Below are positions 11,665 through 21,011 of a DNA stretch of 64,000 nt, in pieces; the first letter of the stretch is position 1, and each line of letters opens with the position of its first letter. Below the pieces are notes generated by a model. It had not been told where the DNA came from. It ran no database searches and saw nothing but the letters and a program-made list of their open reading frames with translations. Source of the stretch: Pictodentalium vernedei. Its lineage: Eukaryota > Mollusca > Scaphopoda > Dentaliida > Dentaliidae. The translations under genes and the position numbers were made by a program. The stretch is from the NCBI GenBank assembly GCA_031216915.1, contig CM062296.1:65564148-65628147 (forward strand), written 5' to 3'.

Positions 11665-12272
11665 TCAGTATCTGGTATGACCCCCGTCTGCATCGACTAC
11701 TGCTGTGCATCTATGCCTCATGGAAGCGAACAAGTTAGCTTGGAAGTGTATGCTAAGGTTAGGGTAGGGTTAGGTAGGGTTAGGTTAGGTAGGGTTAGGG
11801 TTAGGTTAGGGTTAGGTTAGGATTAGGTAAGGGTTAGGGTAGGGTTAGGTTAGGCTAACCCTAACCCTAACCCTACTCTACACCACTGCAGTCGAGCACG
11901 ACAATGACGTAACGTCAAAATCGGACGAATTGCAGGTCTTCGAGGATGTAAGCCGGATTCTCTCAGCCGGTTGATTACTGTTTGAGGATGTATCCGTCTC
12001 AGGTTAGGGATGTTTCTGGCTGTTGTCGTTGCCGTTTGTTGCCGGTTCCGGAGATGGATGACACAGATATACCGATCTTGTGCAGGGGTGGTAACTCGGA
12101 GTCTCCCGGAGCGGGGTCAGTCTCGAACGTCATCATGTTGTGCATGTCGATGGACTAGCCTGTCTACAGTGTTATGGTGGCAGTTCAAATGCTGGGCAAC
12201 CTTTCTGTGTGTTCTGCCAGCTCTAATCATACCCAGGGTAAGGAGACGTTGATTCATTGTCAATCTGGGCAT
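11665..12272 (-). pseudogene. Tc1-like transposase remnant with lost catalytic core
   Basis: Reading the minus strand from the ATG at 12272 gives a helix-turn-helix N-terminus: MNQRLLTLGMIRAGRTHRKV, then a RPRSGR-like linker (here PRSGRLRVTTPAQDRYI) and LRRIHPQTVINRLRESGLHP. These are the paired-type DNA-binding domains of Tc1 transposases. One in-frame TGA stands before PRSGRL. After about residue 130 the frame runs into a telomere-like repeat at 11876. On its other side the normal C-terminal tail resumes with a GGHTRY ending and a stop at 11665. The DDE catalytic domain, usually about 150-200 residues, is absent, so the copy cannot transpose itself. Confidence 0.8.
11755..11876. repeat. Interstitial telomere-like (TTAGGG)n block with inversion
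   Basis: About 100 bp of degenerate TTAGGG/TAGGG/TTAGG units run on the plus strand to 11854. They then switch without spacer to CCCTAA units (11855-11876). The block lies exactly where the transposase catalytic domain should be. The unit is the telomere repeat of most animals outside arthropods and nematodes. The switch of strand is a head-to-head junction. Confidence 0.85.
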
Positions 12273-12787
12273 GCTAATGTGAAGTCGTTTTAACAGCAGC
12301 GCAAGTTTGAATGTGAACGATAGGAAGGCCTTACTTTAGTGTTTAAATACCCAAGGATTCACACTGCTGCATGAATTTTCAGACTCTCCACATGCAAAAC
12401 ATGTCTTTTCACAAACGTGCAGCACATCATTTAACGTTAATGCAATTTTAACGGGGAAAGCTGTTTTTGTGTTCAATATAACTTATTCATGAACAGTTTA
12501 ACACTCCTTACACCTACAAAATTATTTTTTGGGAATTTGATCAATTTCTGCAATGCACACTTTCTTTTTTGGGCGAGGATATCTTTATTGCAATCTGCTC
12601 CACTACAAAGCTTGCATCTGGCTCAGAAGCGGACTGGCCGTATGGTCCACCAGGAAAATTCCCGGTGCCCCCCCCCCCCCTCCCTATAGGGTTCACCCTG
12701 TGGTCCTTCATATTGATGCAGACCAACACCTCTTGGTACGTGAAATTTCGTGAAATGATCAAAAAGGCGAAATGGTTCTGATTGCAT

Positions 12788-12852
12788 AGACTGCCGCTAT
12801 ATCGAAATGTTCTCGATGTGAACTGCCATTTCGATATACAGCCGCCCAGTCT
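12788..12852. repeat. Short palindrome (65 bp)
   Basis: Arms AGACTGCCGCTATATCGAAATG and its near-complement flank a loop of about 20 bases. It resembles the other palindromic short elements in the window, but no relative was identified. Confidence 0.6.
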
Positions 12853-12977
12853 GCCATTGATTGTTCAGCTTAAGGGAAACAGCTTTCCTTCAATTTCAAA
12901 AATCTAAATTTTCAACGATTGGCCGAACTATTGTCTTTCCAGTGGGTCCTCTGCCCCGATAGAAACATTTTTGCCGA

Positions 12978-13185
12978 ATAACCCTTTACCTAACCTGAAA
13001 AGCAGACTCTTGCAAAAAAAATTCTTGGATAACTAATTTTTTTCATTTTTTGTCTCAAAAACATAGGTTATGACCCCTCGTTGGAACGAGCTCGTTCCAA
13101 CGAGGGGTCATAACCTATGTTTTTGAGACAAAAAATGAAAAAAATAATGAAAATTAATTGGCGATTTTTTCGAATGATCGATTAA
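12978..13185. mobile_element. piggyBac-like palindromic MITE, copy 1
   Basis: The left end ATAACCCTTTACCTAAC matches the TTAACCCTTTACCTAAC end of the complete copy at 54989-55242. Inside is a perfect spacerless palindrome (13036-13145, two 55 bp arms centred on GAGCTC at 13090/13091). The TTAA plus CCCTTT end is the signature of piggyBac-type elements. The right end is unclear in this copy, so the end coordinate is approximate. No coding capacity is present. Confidence 0.75.
13036..13145. repeat. Perfect 110 bp palindrome
   Basis: Both 55 bp arms are exactly complementary with no spacer. The arms contain GTCTCAAAAACATAGG and GACCCCTCGTTGG. The sequence should extrude as a cruciform or fold as a perfect RNA hairpin. 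Imperfect relatives with a 1-base spacer are centred at 55109 and 58698. Confidence 0.95.
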
Positions 13186-13771
13186 GATGATGCAAAAATG
13201 CTATCAATGGACTGCAATTGATCACTCAGACGCTTAGATGCATGAAAGTCGCGTTCGTTCAGACCGCAAAATCAAAATTTTCTCCTGGTCTGAGGCCCCC
13301 TTGGTGCATTCCCTGGTAACTTTCCTTGTACCAGTCTACCCCTGATGTGAGGAGTCTATATGCATTCAGCCTAACTATGTTTCACCTGAATGCGTTAAAC
13401 ATGATAAACATTTAGCACAAACCTGTTTCACTAAATAGTTGGCTTTAAGTACGTAAATATTCAGTTAGAGTCTGAACCTGTAACATTTTTAAATTTGTGC
13501 TTAGACTCTAACACCGATTTTCGAATTTCACGTTTAAATGCTAAACACGTTTATAATCTAAACATGTCTGGGGAGGAAAACGTAAACAAGTGAGGGACAA
13601 ACGTGTGTAGTTTCGCATTTGGAGTCCAAACATCGTTTTTAGAGTGTTCGCAGGGAATCGGCATTACGTGTTTTACGCGGGGAGACTGTACAAATGGCGT
13701 TGATCATGATAGAACTGCCGACCTGTCGATCAAAAGTCCAATGCTTTTTTCAACCGTTATCCCTACCTTCC
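13186..13771. other. No recognised feature
   Basis: Unique-looking AT-rich sequence between two MITEs. I see no coding region or repeat. Confidence 0.4.
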
Positions 13772-14766
13772 TTAATAGAAAACCCTTTGAACCATAGTGG
13801 TATCTTCCAAATCCGTTAAATTTCACCAATGGAAGAGTACATATTCATTATTTGGGGGTAGACCAATTAATATATTCAACGTGCAGCCTGGTGGCTGCAC
13901 GTTGGACATATTGATTGGTCTCCCCCACACATTCACTTGGCAATCATCTCACTGGGTGTCATATTGGTCACACACGACTTACACATTCCTTTCTGTTAGA
14001 GGGTAATATGCGACCAGAGTGTGTTCTTTGTCAGCAAGTGTTGTCAGTGGAACACATTATTTTACATTGTACAGATTTTAATCATGTCAGAGGGCAATAT
14101 TTCACAGTCAGATCTCTAAGAGATTTATTTTATTACACAAGCCCGCGTAAAATTCTCTCATTTTTTAAAGTAATCAACCTTTTTAATAAATTTTAAAATT
14201 GTTTTTATTCTTTTAAAATTCAAGTTTAACCATATCTATATCGCAGGTTGATTTACACAGCATTGCTTGTACAACACTGACATTGCGTTTCACACGCCTT
14301 AGTTTTATACCTCACATTTCATATTCCATCGACTCTGTTTTTAATTATTGCATGGTGGATAATGGTCTTTTTTATAATTACATACTTTTATCGCCACGAT
14401 ATAGCCTTGGCTGCTGATGTGGCGTTAAGCACCAATAAATAAATAAATAATTAATCCTCTGACTGAATGAAATTATGACGTAGCATGTTCCTGAGCCTCA
14501 AAAAGGCCTATCGGTTTCAAAGGGTTAACCATGTGAACCATAAACGCCGCGTTTCCGGTCCAGGAGCATGATTCGCCATACCTTTCACCAAGTGCGGTTA
14601 CTGCTAAGTGAATGTGGTGGGTAACACATCAATAGTTTGATCGTGTAGTCTGAAGGCAGCACGTTGAAAATATTGAATGGCCTACCTCCAGGAAATAAAT
14701 ATGGACTCTTCTAATCGCTTTTATTGAACTGTCTTTGAAGATACAATCAGGGTTTTAAAGGATTAA
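13772..14766. mobile_element. Inverted-repeat element with TTAA ends carrying a LINE 3' end
   Basis: Terminal inverted repeats of about 110 bp (13772-13885 against 14660-14766, roughly 70 percent alike by eye) share ACCCT, GTATCTTC, a GAAGAGT-type and a TTCAACGTGC segment. TTAA stands at both extremes. The left repeat abuts a further local hairpin (about 13861-13922). The 3' end of the I-group LINE fills part of the interior, so the host element is older than that insertion. No transposase is visible. A piggyBac-like origin is inferred from the TTAA ends. Confidence 0.6.
13958..14454 (+). mobile_element. 5'-truncated LINE, last 80 codons of ORF2 plus 3' region
   Basis: The translation from about 13957 to 14196 matches the C-terminus of ORF2 of the full-length LINEs, including the zinc motif with CVLCQQVLSVEHIILHC and the ending VINLFNKF. 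The 3' region ends in the same GCGTTAAGCACCAATAAATAA tail. The 5' truncation is typical of incomplete target-primed reverse transcription. No target duplication was clear. Confidence 0.9.
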
Positions 14767-14890
14767 TGTGCCCCTAACTGCCCTCATTACATTTTTCGAA
14801 CTCGCCACTGGTGATTTATCGTCTTCACCGTATTAAAAAGGAAAAACCGTCTGAATAAATTCAAAACTGTTCGATTGTATCAGTTCGTAT

Positions 14891-16501
14891 TTAAATATCA
14901 CCGAAAAGTGATTTGATTGCAAAGTCTGCTAATACTTTTCTGTTGAGTTTTCCGTTCATATTAACAGGAAAGGAATCTACAAACACAACGTATTTTGGTT
15001 TGTATACCGGATACTGTATTCGTTCATCGAAAATCTGCAGAAGCTCATTTGCTGATATGGACACACCGTTCTTAAGGATGACGCAAGCACATATTTCCTC
15101 ATAATGAATCTCGTGCGGTACAGGGACGACAGCTACATCTTCAGTCTGTGGTACATCGAGTTCTTTGATGACGTTTTCAATCCCTTCAACATGTGTCGTT
15201 ATTGTATCGTGGGTCACGCAATCACCTTCTCTGCCAATCACAAACAACTCGCCGCTTTTTGCTATATAGCCAATATCACCAGTATTATACCACCTTGAAG
15301 GGGACAACACTTTTCCAGTCATTTCTTCGTCGTTGAAATATCCGAAAAACATTTTATCTGTGCGCACCAAAATTGTACCTCGTGTTCCTGTTTGAACCAC
15401 CTTCTTGTCATCATCAACAATTTTCACTTCCAATCCAGGGCGCGGATATCCTCCAATATTCTCTAGCAGTGTCATCCCTTTCGTGATCTTGATGGAAGAA
15501 ATTAATCCGACTTCCAAAGTTCCGTACCCACAAAATAGACATTGGACATCATTCAGAAAAACTTGAAATGTTTTTTTTATAGGCGTGCCACCTACCATAA
15601 TTGTGTTCAAACATTTAGGCAAAGAAAGATTCGCCTTCAGTATACTATTCAGTGTATTTGTTGTTAGGAAGGTAATAGAGCATGATTCTTTCTCTATATA
15701 ATTTAGAACTCTGTCGATAGGAATTGTTGATTGATATCCTGATGCTGTTACTTTTGTGACTCCAGAGAACACTTGGGCAACCGGAGTTCCCACTATCCAT
15801 GAAAAATGAGCATCTGAGTAGATATTTTCTCTATTGCCCAAATACACATCGGAAAACTTGCGAAGATTCAAATGGGAGTGTGGGATTAATTTTGACCGTC
15901 CCGTTGTACCAGAGGACCGCATAATCATTACAATATCATCTGGATCCAAATAAACGTTAGTTATTGGTACTTCCGAAATAATCATCTTCATCAACTTTCG
16001 ATAGCTCAACAAATTCCCGTCGTCGTCCTCTATGTCCACTGAAATAACATTATGAAGTCGAGGATAATTATCTTTGGCGAATTGTTTAATACTCTCCCTT
16101 GTGTTAGGGTCTTCAGTGGTGAAAAACATTGCCTTTGCGCCCGTTTTATCTAATACGTAATTCAAGTCTGAAACATCACTTCGAACAATATAGCAGCTCA
16201 CGGGAATAGCGCCTATAGCCATCAAACCAAAGACGATTATTAGCCATTCCATGGAATTATTCAAACATATTATGACTTTATCACCCTTTTCTATTCCTAG
16301 AATTGACAGAATATACGTGAATTCTTGACTCTTTTTGTACAACTCTAAATATGTTATGCTTTCTTTATCACCATTCCATTTGTAGAAAATGATCATTTCT
16401 TTGTTTGGCTGCAATTCCGCCTGTTCCTTCAAAATTTGTGGTATAGATTTGTATTCCACATATTCGTTGTTTGGACTGTGTATGTAGCTAACTTCTGTCA
16501 T
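14891..16501 (-). CDS. ANL-superfamily acyl-CoA synthetase (ACSF2/luciferase-like)
   Basis: This 536-residue protein probably activates a carboxylic acid to its acyl-adenylate and then the CoA thioester. ANL core motifs are present in order: the phosphate-binding loop SSGTTGRSKL (196-205), GYGTLE (325-330), YNTGDI (405-410), the hinge region GREGD (423-427) and a C-terminal MNGKLNRK with the likely catalytic lysine K518. Length matches the family. In the hinge the usual GRxKD lysine is G and the following IK..G pattern reads VTHDT, so rate or substrate choice may be unusual. It ends GDI with no SKL-type peroxisomal signal, and no clear mitochondrial leader or membrane segment is seen. The coding region is one uninterrupted exon starting 11 bases after a splice acceptor. 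It is the only convincing host gene here. The substrate is unknown; medium-chain fatty-acid ligase and luciferase-like relatives are both possible. Confidence 0.9.
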   Translation of the reverse strand: MTEVSYIHSPNNEYVEYKSIPQILKEQAELQPNKEMIIFYKWNGDKESITYLELYKKSQEFTYILSILGIEKGDKVIICLNNSMEWLIIVFGLMAIGAIPVSCYIVRSDVSDLNYVLDKTGAKAMFFTTEDPNTRESIKQFAKDNYPRLHNVISVDIEDDDGNLLSYRKLMKMIISEVPITNVYLDPDDIVMIMRSSGTTGRSKLIPHSHLNLRKFSDVYLGNRENIYSDAHFSWIVGTPVAQVFSGVTKVTASGYQSTIPIDRVLNYIEKESCSITFLTTNTLNSILKANLSLPKCLNTIMVGGTPIKKTFQVFLNDVQCLFCGYGTLEVGLISSIKITKGMTLLENIGGYPRPGLEVKIVDDDKKVVQTGTRGTILVRTDKMFFGYFNDEEMTGKVLSPSRWYNTGDIGYIAKSGELFVIGREGDCVTHDTITTHVEGIENVIKELDVPQTEDVAVVPVPHEIHYEEICACVILKNGVSISANELLQIFDERIQYPVYKPKYVVFVDSFPVNMNGKLNRKVLADFAIKSLFGDI

Positions 16502-16512
16502 ATCTGCAATGG

Positions 16513-16514
16513 CT
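16513..16514 (-). promoter_or_regulatory. Splice acceptor before the acyl-CoA synthetase start
   Basis: On the minus strand GTTTCTTTTTTGCAG directly precedes the short leader CCATTGCAGAT and the start ATG at 16501. This is a textbook pyrimidine tract plus AG, so an untranslated first exon probably lies upstream, beyond 16600, possibly on the far side of the LINE and SINE block. The donor exon was not located. Confidence 0.6.
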
Positions 16515-16615
16515 GCAAAAAAGAAACATATACCTATTAATGTATGTTAAGATTATCCAAGGTCTGACCTGGTTGAGTAGTTATCAGTTTCGGTGTGTTT
16601 TATCACGCTCACGAC

Positions 16616-17745
16616 CGGGGGGTGGGGGTGGGATCCCCTAATAGGTGGGTCCTCAAGTGGCAGATAGAGGACGGTCTGCTCAATTGGCCTTCTTTGCTGG
16701 TTTATAATTAGCAGGTTTGCTCAATTGAGCTGTGGAATATTCAAATACGCAGCCCCAGACCAAAATGGTCAATCCTGCTAATAACATCTTGCAGGCACCT
16801 TGTTCTCCCGAGAGGTGTGTTCCAAAGGCCTCTGAGGAAGGAATCCAGGCAGTTGAGGACAGACAGTAGCCCCGGTTAGGGCAAATCTCCAGGATGGAGA
16901 TCAGTTCGTAAACACTGCATTGGCCTTGATCTCCATCTTGGAGATATCTGTCCAATGCACTGCTGCTGCCCTAACTTCGGGAGAAGACGGATAGCTGGAA
17001 GGCCAGTTCAGGCCAATCGGGATCCCCACCCCACTCCCTCCCCCCCCCCCCCCCCAACAACAACAATAACAAAATTCAGAGAGTCACGTCGGGGGGCATT
17101 GGGTGGTCAGTCAATTAATTATTTCTTTTAGTTTGATTTTAACATTACAGCACAATACTGACTTTTAATGATTTTATTACTTTTTTAACATCTTCCGTTT
17201 TGTTGCACAGTCTGCGTCGGTTGTCAGTAGTGGTTTTTATCGCACTGTTTGGGGGCGCGGTGGCTCAGTTGGTAGAGGTGCAGGCTGCAAGCCGAGAGGT
17301 CCTCGGTTCGAATCCCACCTGCGGCAACCGCGTTGTGTCCTTGGGCAAGACACTTCACCCCGATTGCCTACATGGGGGCACGATGACGCTGTGTACTGAG
17401 GCGTACAGCACGTCGATGGTGCGCATGTCTTCAACCAATCTAACCCTGCCTGTGCTGTGGTGCAGAGTTCAGAGTTACGATGTTGGAGAGCTGACAGCTG
17501 CTCGTCGTTGCTCGGTGGTTCTCTCCGGGTACTCCGGCTTCCTCCACCCGTAAAACTGTCACGGTCACGATTAGCCATTGTGCATAAGTATGTGACCTTA
17601 AAACACCAATAAATAAATAAATATCGCACTGTTTTAAGGAAATGGTTGGTTGAATGACTGCCACGCTCTGGTGCGTTCCTGAAACTCTACGGGTCAACTG
17701 GCCAGCGGATATGCATTTTCATCAATGCTGATCGAGTAGAATGGA
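16616..17745 (+). mobile_element. LINE 5' region fragment split by a SINE
   Basis: The stretch matches the 5' region of the full-length LINEs in order: the CCCTAATAGGTGGGTCC start, the GCAGGTTTGCTCAATTGAG repeat, TGCAGGCACCTTGTTCTCC, CACGTCGGGGGGCATT and the downstream GATTGA/GGCC segments. It stops before ORF1. The right-hand third is displaced by the SINE at 17251-17621. Divergence from copies 1 and 2 is plain, so it is older. A 5' piece without its 3' end cannot come from ordinary 5' truncation and implies later deletion or recombination. Confidence 0.8.
17251..17621 (+). mobile_element. tRNA-headed SINE
   Basis: The element begins with a tRNA-like head holding an A box (TGGCTCAGTTGG) and a B box (GGTTCGAATCC), so transcription by RNA polymerase III is expected. 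The body contains TTGTGTCCTTGGGCAAGACA, and the end is CACCAATAAATAAATAAATA, shared with the LINE 3' end. Perfect 13 bp target duplications TATCGCACTGTTT flank it (17238-17250 and 17622-17634). It is inserted in the LINE 5' fragment. Its length is 371 bp. Confidence 0.93.
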
Positions 17746-17873
17746 ATAGAATAGAATATAATTCATTGCACAACCACATTACAAAGAATGGGTATGATAT
17801 TTCGAAAACAATAAAATACAAGAATAACAATCACACAAGTGATATGCAAATCGATTTATATAGTTGCCAAATG

Positions 17874-17960
17874 CACACACACACACACACATACGAACAC
17901 CCAAACACTCAATACACACACACCCGCCCCCGCCCCACACACACGCACAGACACATCCTC
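17874..17960. repeat. CA-rich microsatellite
   Basis: Interrupted (CA)n tract with ACACAC runs and CCCGCCCC interruptions. Confidence 0.9.
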
Positions 17961-18200
17961 GCATACAACCTAAAAATCCATCACACCATTGTCGCAGAAC
18001 AAATTAACAATGACGACCACCTGCTATTGTATACATATACGTAACATTTGCCGAGCGCCAGTTCAAGCGCCTATTTTGGTTAACACCGGATGTTGCCATA
18101 TTTTGAGGGTAATTACTACTAAATCACCTCCAAGTCAACAGCAGACTTAGATACGGAAAAGTGGTTACGCCCTTCTATGGCCCAACCGATATTTATTAAT

Positions 18201-18707
18201 TTATTTATTTTCTCGAGCAGTAGCTCTTATTCTCATGCATTCATCGATATATGTACTGAGAATATTTCCGACATGGGGGATGTTCGCTCCGAAAATGAGA
18301 AATAGTTGATGTGCAGAGTGTAGTGATCCGAAACCTGGCCATATAGACTCCCGTGATGTCCACAGAGTAGCACGCTGGCCAAAATATCGAGGACATTTGA
18401 GAAGTAAGTGCTTCTCGTCTTCAACTTCGTTCTGATCACACAGCTTACAAAACCTTGTTTCAGCGGGTGTTGGTCTGGGTCTATAATGCATTCCTTTCTC
18501 TAATTCTAGATTATGACAGCCAAATATAAAGTTACTTATTAGTTTTCTTTTCTGCAGGGGTAGAGAATCCAGGTATGCGGCCCTCATGTAGTTAGTTTTC
18601 ACATCAAAGTAGAACCTCAATTTGCCGCTGCTTTGCAAACTTCCCAACAATGTCGACATTTTTCCACGTTTGTAAATAGTTATCATGAAGCCTAGTGAGA
18701 AAGACAT
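18201..18707 (-). pseudogene. Second LINE type: ORF2 C-terminal part
   Basis: A 168-codon open stretch with KLISNFIFGCHNLELEKG and the cysteine-histidine motif CKLCDQNEVEDEKHLLLKC typical of the end of many LINE ORF2 proteins. It belongs to the decayed element at 18190-20760. The upstream parts lie in other frames. Confidence 0.75.
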
Positions 18708-20034
18708 CTGGGAACGTTTCCTTGTTTACAATGGATGGTGTTTCCCACACATAACTAAAGCCGTATTTGAAAAGACTTATCTCTTATGAGATTGAGCCAC
18801 TGCGAGCCATCCCGCTGTTTCATGTCCATGTAGCTTTTATATAATAACCTGCCCGGAGGCAGTGATTCCAATCTGAGCCAATAATTTATTATGAGTTTCA
18901 GATTTTCAAATTTGTTAGGGAATCTGCCGAGTTCAGCTAAGCATGCGACATTTGATGCATTGCGATGTACGCTCAAGACGCGTTTACAAAATCGGACATG
19001 GAAGTTTTGCAATTCATCTGTTATCATCAGAAAACATTGATCACCCCAAACCTCACAGCCATAGTTTAACACCGACATAATGCATGTGTCAAATTAATTC
19101 GCGATGATGGGGACGGGCACACCATTGCCACCAAGTGAATTGTAAACTTTAAAAACAGCCTTCAATGTCCGGTTCTTCATATCTGATATCGCATTACTGA
19201 GATTACCCGAGGCTGCAGATTTTGATATATATAGACCTGAGTGGAACTTAAAATTGTGTTGTCAAATTTAAAGGCCTGGTTTCATTTCCTCCTTGCTTTC
19301 TTAAATATTACTGTTTTGGGTTTTTTTCCGTATTTTCGGTAATTTACCAATTATAGCAGAACAGGTGCAAGATGTCTATTATGCGTTGTAAACCTGTCGC
19401 AGTCTCTGACATCAGGAATTGGTGTACCCATGACTTCACATAAATCATTATCCTGGTCTAGAATTTCATTAGCGATGTCATCTTTTAATAAGTTACAAAA
19501 TAACGGACTTAAGTTGTGCCCTTGCATCATACCGCGAGGTGTAAAAAATGATTGGGTTAAATTATCACCGATCCTTACACTTGATTCGGTTCCACTCAGA
19601 AAATTCTTAATAGTTTTATACATATTGCCTCCAATCCCCAGAGCGGCCAAGCGATACAATAACCCCCTCTCGCCATACTTTATCAAAGGCTTTATTAAAG
19701 TCAACAAAGCACGTATTAAGACTTTTTTTCTCATTACTACGTTTTATTGGATTATTGATTATAAAGAAATTATCTGTCGTCCTATGATCTTTTTTAAAAC
19801 CGCATTGATATTGGGATGAAACTTCCAGCTCATCTGTGTATAGTGTTAATCTCTCGGGCATGATGTTGAGAAACACCTTACCCAGAATGCTGGTGACAGT
19901 TATACCCGTGGATTGATCTGTATTTATCGGGTTATTGCATTTTGAAATAGGTACAGTATAACCAGCAGTCCATGCTTTAGGGAATATCCCTGATATCAGA
20001 ATATCATTGAATATTTTTATCAGAACGGGTACTA

Positions 20035-20310
20035 CAGTTAAAACTAGATGTCCTGTCATGAAATGTGCGCTTGTCCAGGCTTAATTGTGCGTAGGAATTG
20101 CGCGCAATTACCATATTGAATGGCATCCAGAGCACGGCAGGTTCTCCTGGTTATTCATAGAAAACGCTGGCAATGTTTCTGCCAATGGACCTTGTGCACA
20201 GGCCATATTTACAGAATTTGATGGCCTTACTATGGTCATAACGCGTAGATTAACGCGCAGATCGACGTGCTATTTGTGCGCAATTCAGACAGGACTTCTA
20301 GTTTTAACTG
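20035..20310. mobile_element. mariner-like MITE, copy A
   Basis: Terminal inverted repeats CAGTTAAAACTAGATGTCC and GGACTTCTAGTTTTAACTG bound a 276 bp element with no coding capacity. TA precedes the left end; the right flank reads CA, one base off the expected TA. The CAGT start and TA target are those of Tc1/mariner elements. It interrupts the second-type LINE within RT. The middle shares long segments, in opposite orientation, with copy B at 55333-55634. Confidence 0.85.
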
Positions 20311-20536
20311 CATCATATGTCGGGTGGATTTAATCATTTCAGCCTTTATATCATCTGGTCCTTCGGCTTTACCACATTTTAACTTTGAGATTGTCGTTAT
20401 TTCTTCAGTTTCAGTAACACGATAGTCAAGGGTGTCGTTACGAGACAATTGGCGCTCCAGGTTGCATAGCTTAGCGGAGATGTCTTTCCGGAAATTATCA
20501 TTAAACTCTGATGGATTGGGAGGTTGACCGAGATTT

Positions 20537-20578
20537 ATTTATTTATTTATTTATTTATTGGTGTTTACTGTCACAGAC
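20537..20578 (-). mobile_element. Tail-only retroinsertion (42 bp)
   Basis: A (TTTA)n run followed by TTGGTGTTTACTGTCA, the complement of the shared SINE/LINE 3' end, is flanked by exact 10 bp repeats ACCGAGATTT (20527-20536 and 20579-20588). Only the last few dozen bases of the retroelement were copied. It lies in the second-type LINE. Confidence 0.8.
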
Positions 20579-20774
20579 ACCGAGATTTCTGAAGTGCTCA
20601 TAACTTTTATCTAGATGAATGACAGAGGTTTTGTCAGATGGCTGGTTAAACTCTAATTTAACTTTGCTAATAAATCCCAGTATTTTTAGGATTGCTACTC
20701 TTCATTTGAGTGAGGCTATCTAAAGGTTGTTGTTTGTACTCCCTCCGTTTTAGTTTAAGAGATCTATAATATTA

Positions 20775-20913
20775 GTTACATAGTTTGTTGGTGGCCTAAT
20801 ATGGTATATATAGTGTCAGTTAATTTCATATTGGACGAGAGCGAAGCTCGAGTCCAATATGGAATTAACTGACACCATATATACCATATTAGGCTACCAA
20901 CAAACTGTGTAAC
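20775..20913. mobile_element. Palindromic MITE-like element (139 bp)
   Basis: Two arms of about 67 bp (starting GTTACATAGTTTGTTGG and ending CCAACAAACTGTGTAAC) are near-perfect complements around a short GAGCGAAGCTCG centre. No coding capacity and no flanking duplication were established. Confidence 0.75.
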
Positions 20914-21011
20914 GAATCTATCTTACCGACTGCTGCATCGATGCACAGAACTAAAAACAACAGCGACCAAAATTAAATCAGAGAATTCTCACAATGTGTT
21001 CACGTGTGTTA

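Larger units (their letters stand above)
11463..12545 (-). mobile_element. Decayed Tc1/mariner-like transposon
   Basis: Flanks of the transposase remnant carry loosely matching inverted ends: CCCAAAAAGTAAGTG near 11473 and the reverse complement of a CCCAAAAAATAAT-type end near 12525-12541. The ends are approximate, and no clear TA duplication was established. The coding remnant is described separately; its middle has been lost and replaced by telomere-like repeat. Confidence 0.55.
18190..20760 (-). mobile_element. Decayed LINE of a second type, with nested insertions
   Basis: Minus-strand pieces from 5' to 3' are: an upstream segment with LTQMKSSNPKN (about 20700), KLKCGKAEGPDDIKAEMIK (about 20350), RT fingers and palm with FVDFNKAFDKVW and QCGFKKDHRTTDNF (about 19700-20000), a palm segment with PRGMMQGHNLSPLFCNL (about 19480-19550), the connection VLNYGCEVWGD and RFCKRVLSV (about 19000-19070), and a C-terminal zinc motif CKLCDQNEVEDEKHLLLKC (about 18390-18450). 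It ends in an AATAAA-like tail near 18190-18210. No RNase H is seen, unlike the I-group family. The catalytic YADD segment was not found and the frame shifts several times, so it is dead. A mariner-like MITE (20035-20310) and a tail-only insertion (20537-20578) interrupt it. The clade is not fixed. Confidence 0.82.

Noticed and set aside
11755-11876. True telomere or chromosome end
   Set aside because: The block is short and degenerate, switches strand and lies inside a transposase remnant with sequence on both sides.
12010-12252. 80-residue plus-strand open frame
   Set aside because: It is the antisense of the Tc1 transposase remnant.
17253-17325. Functional tRNA gene
   Set aside because: A and B boxes are present but the acceptor stem does not pair and the sequence runs into a SINE body.
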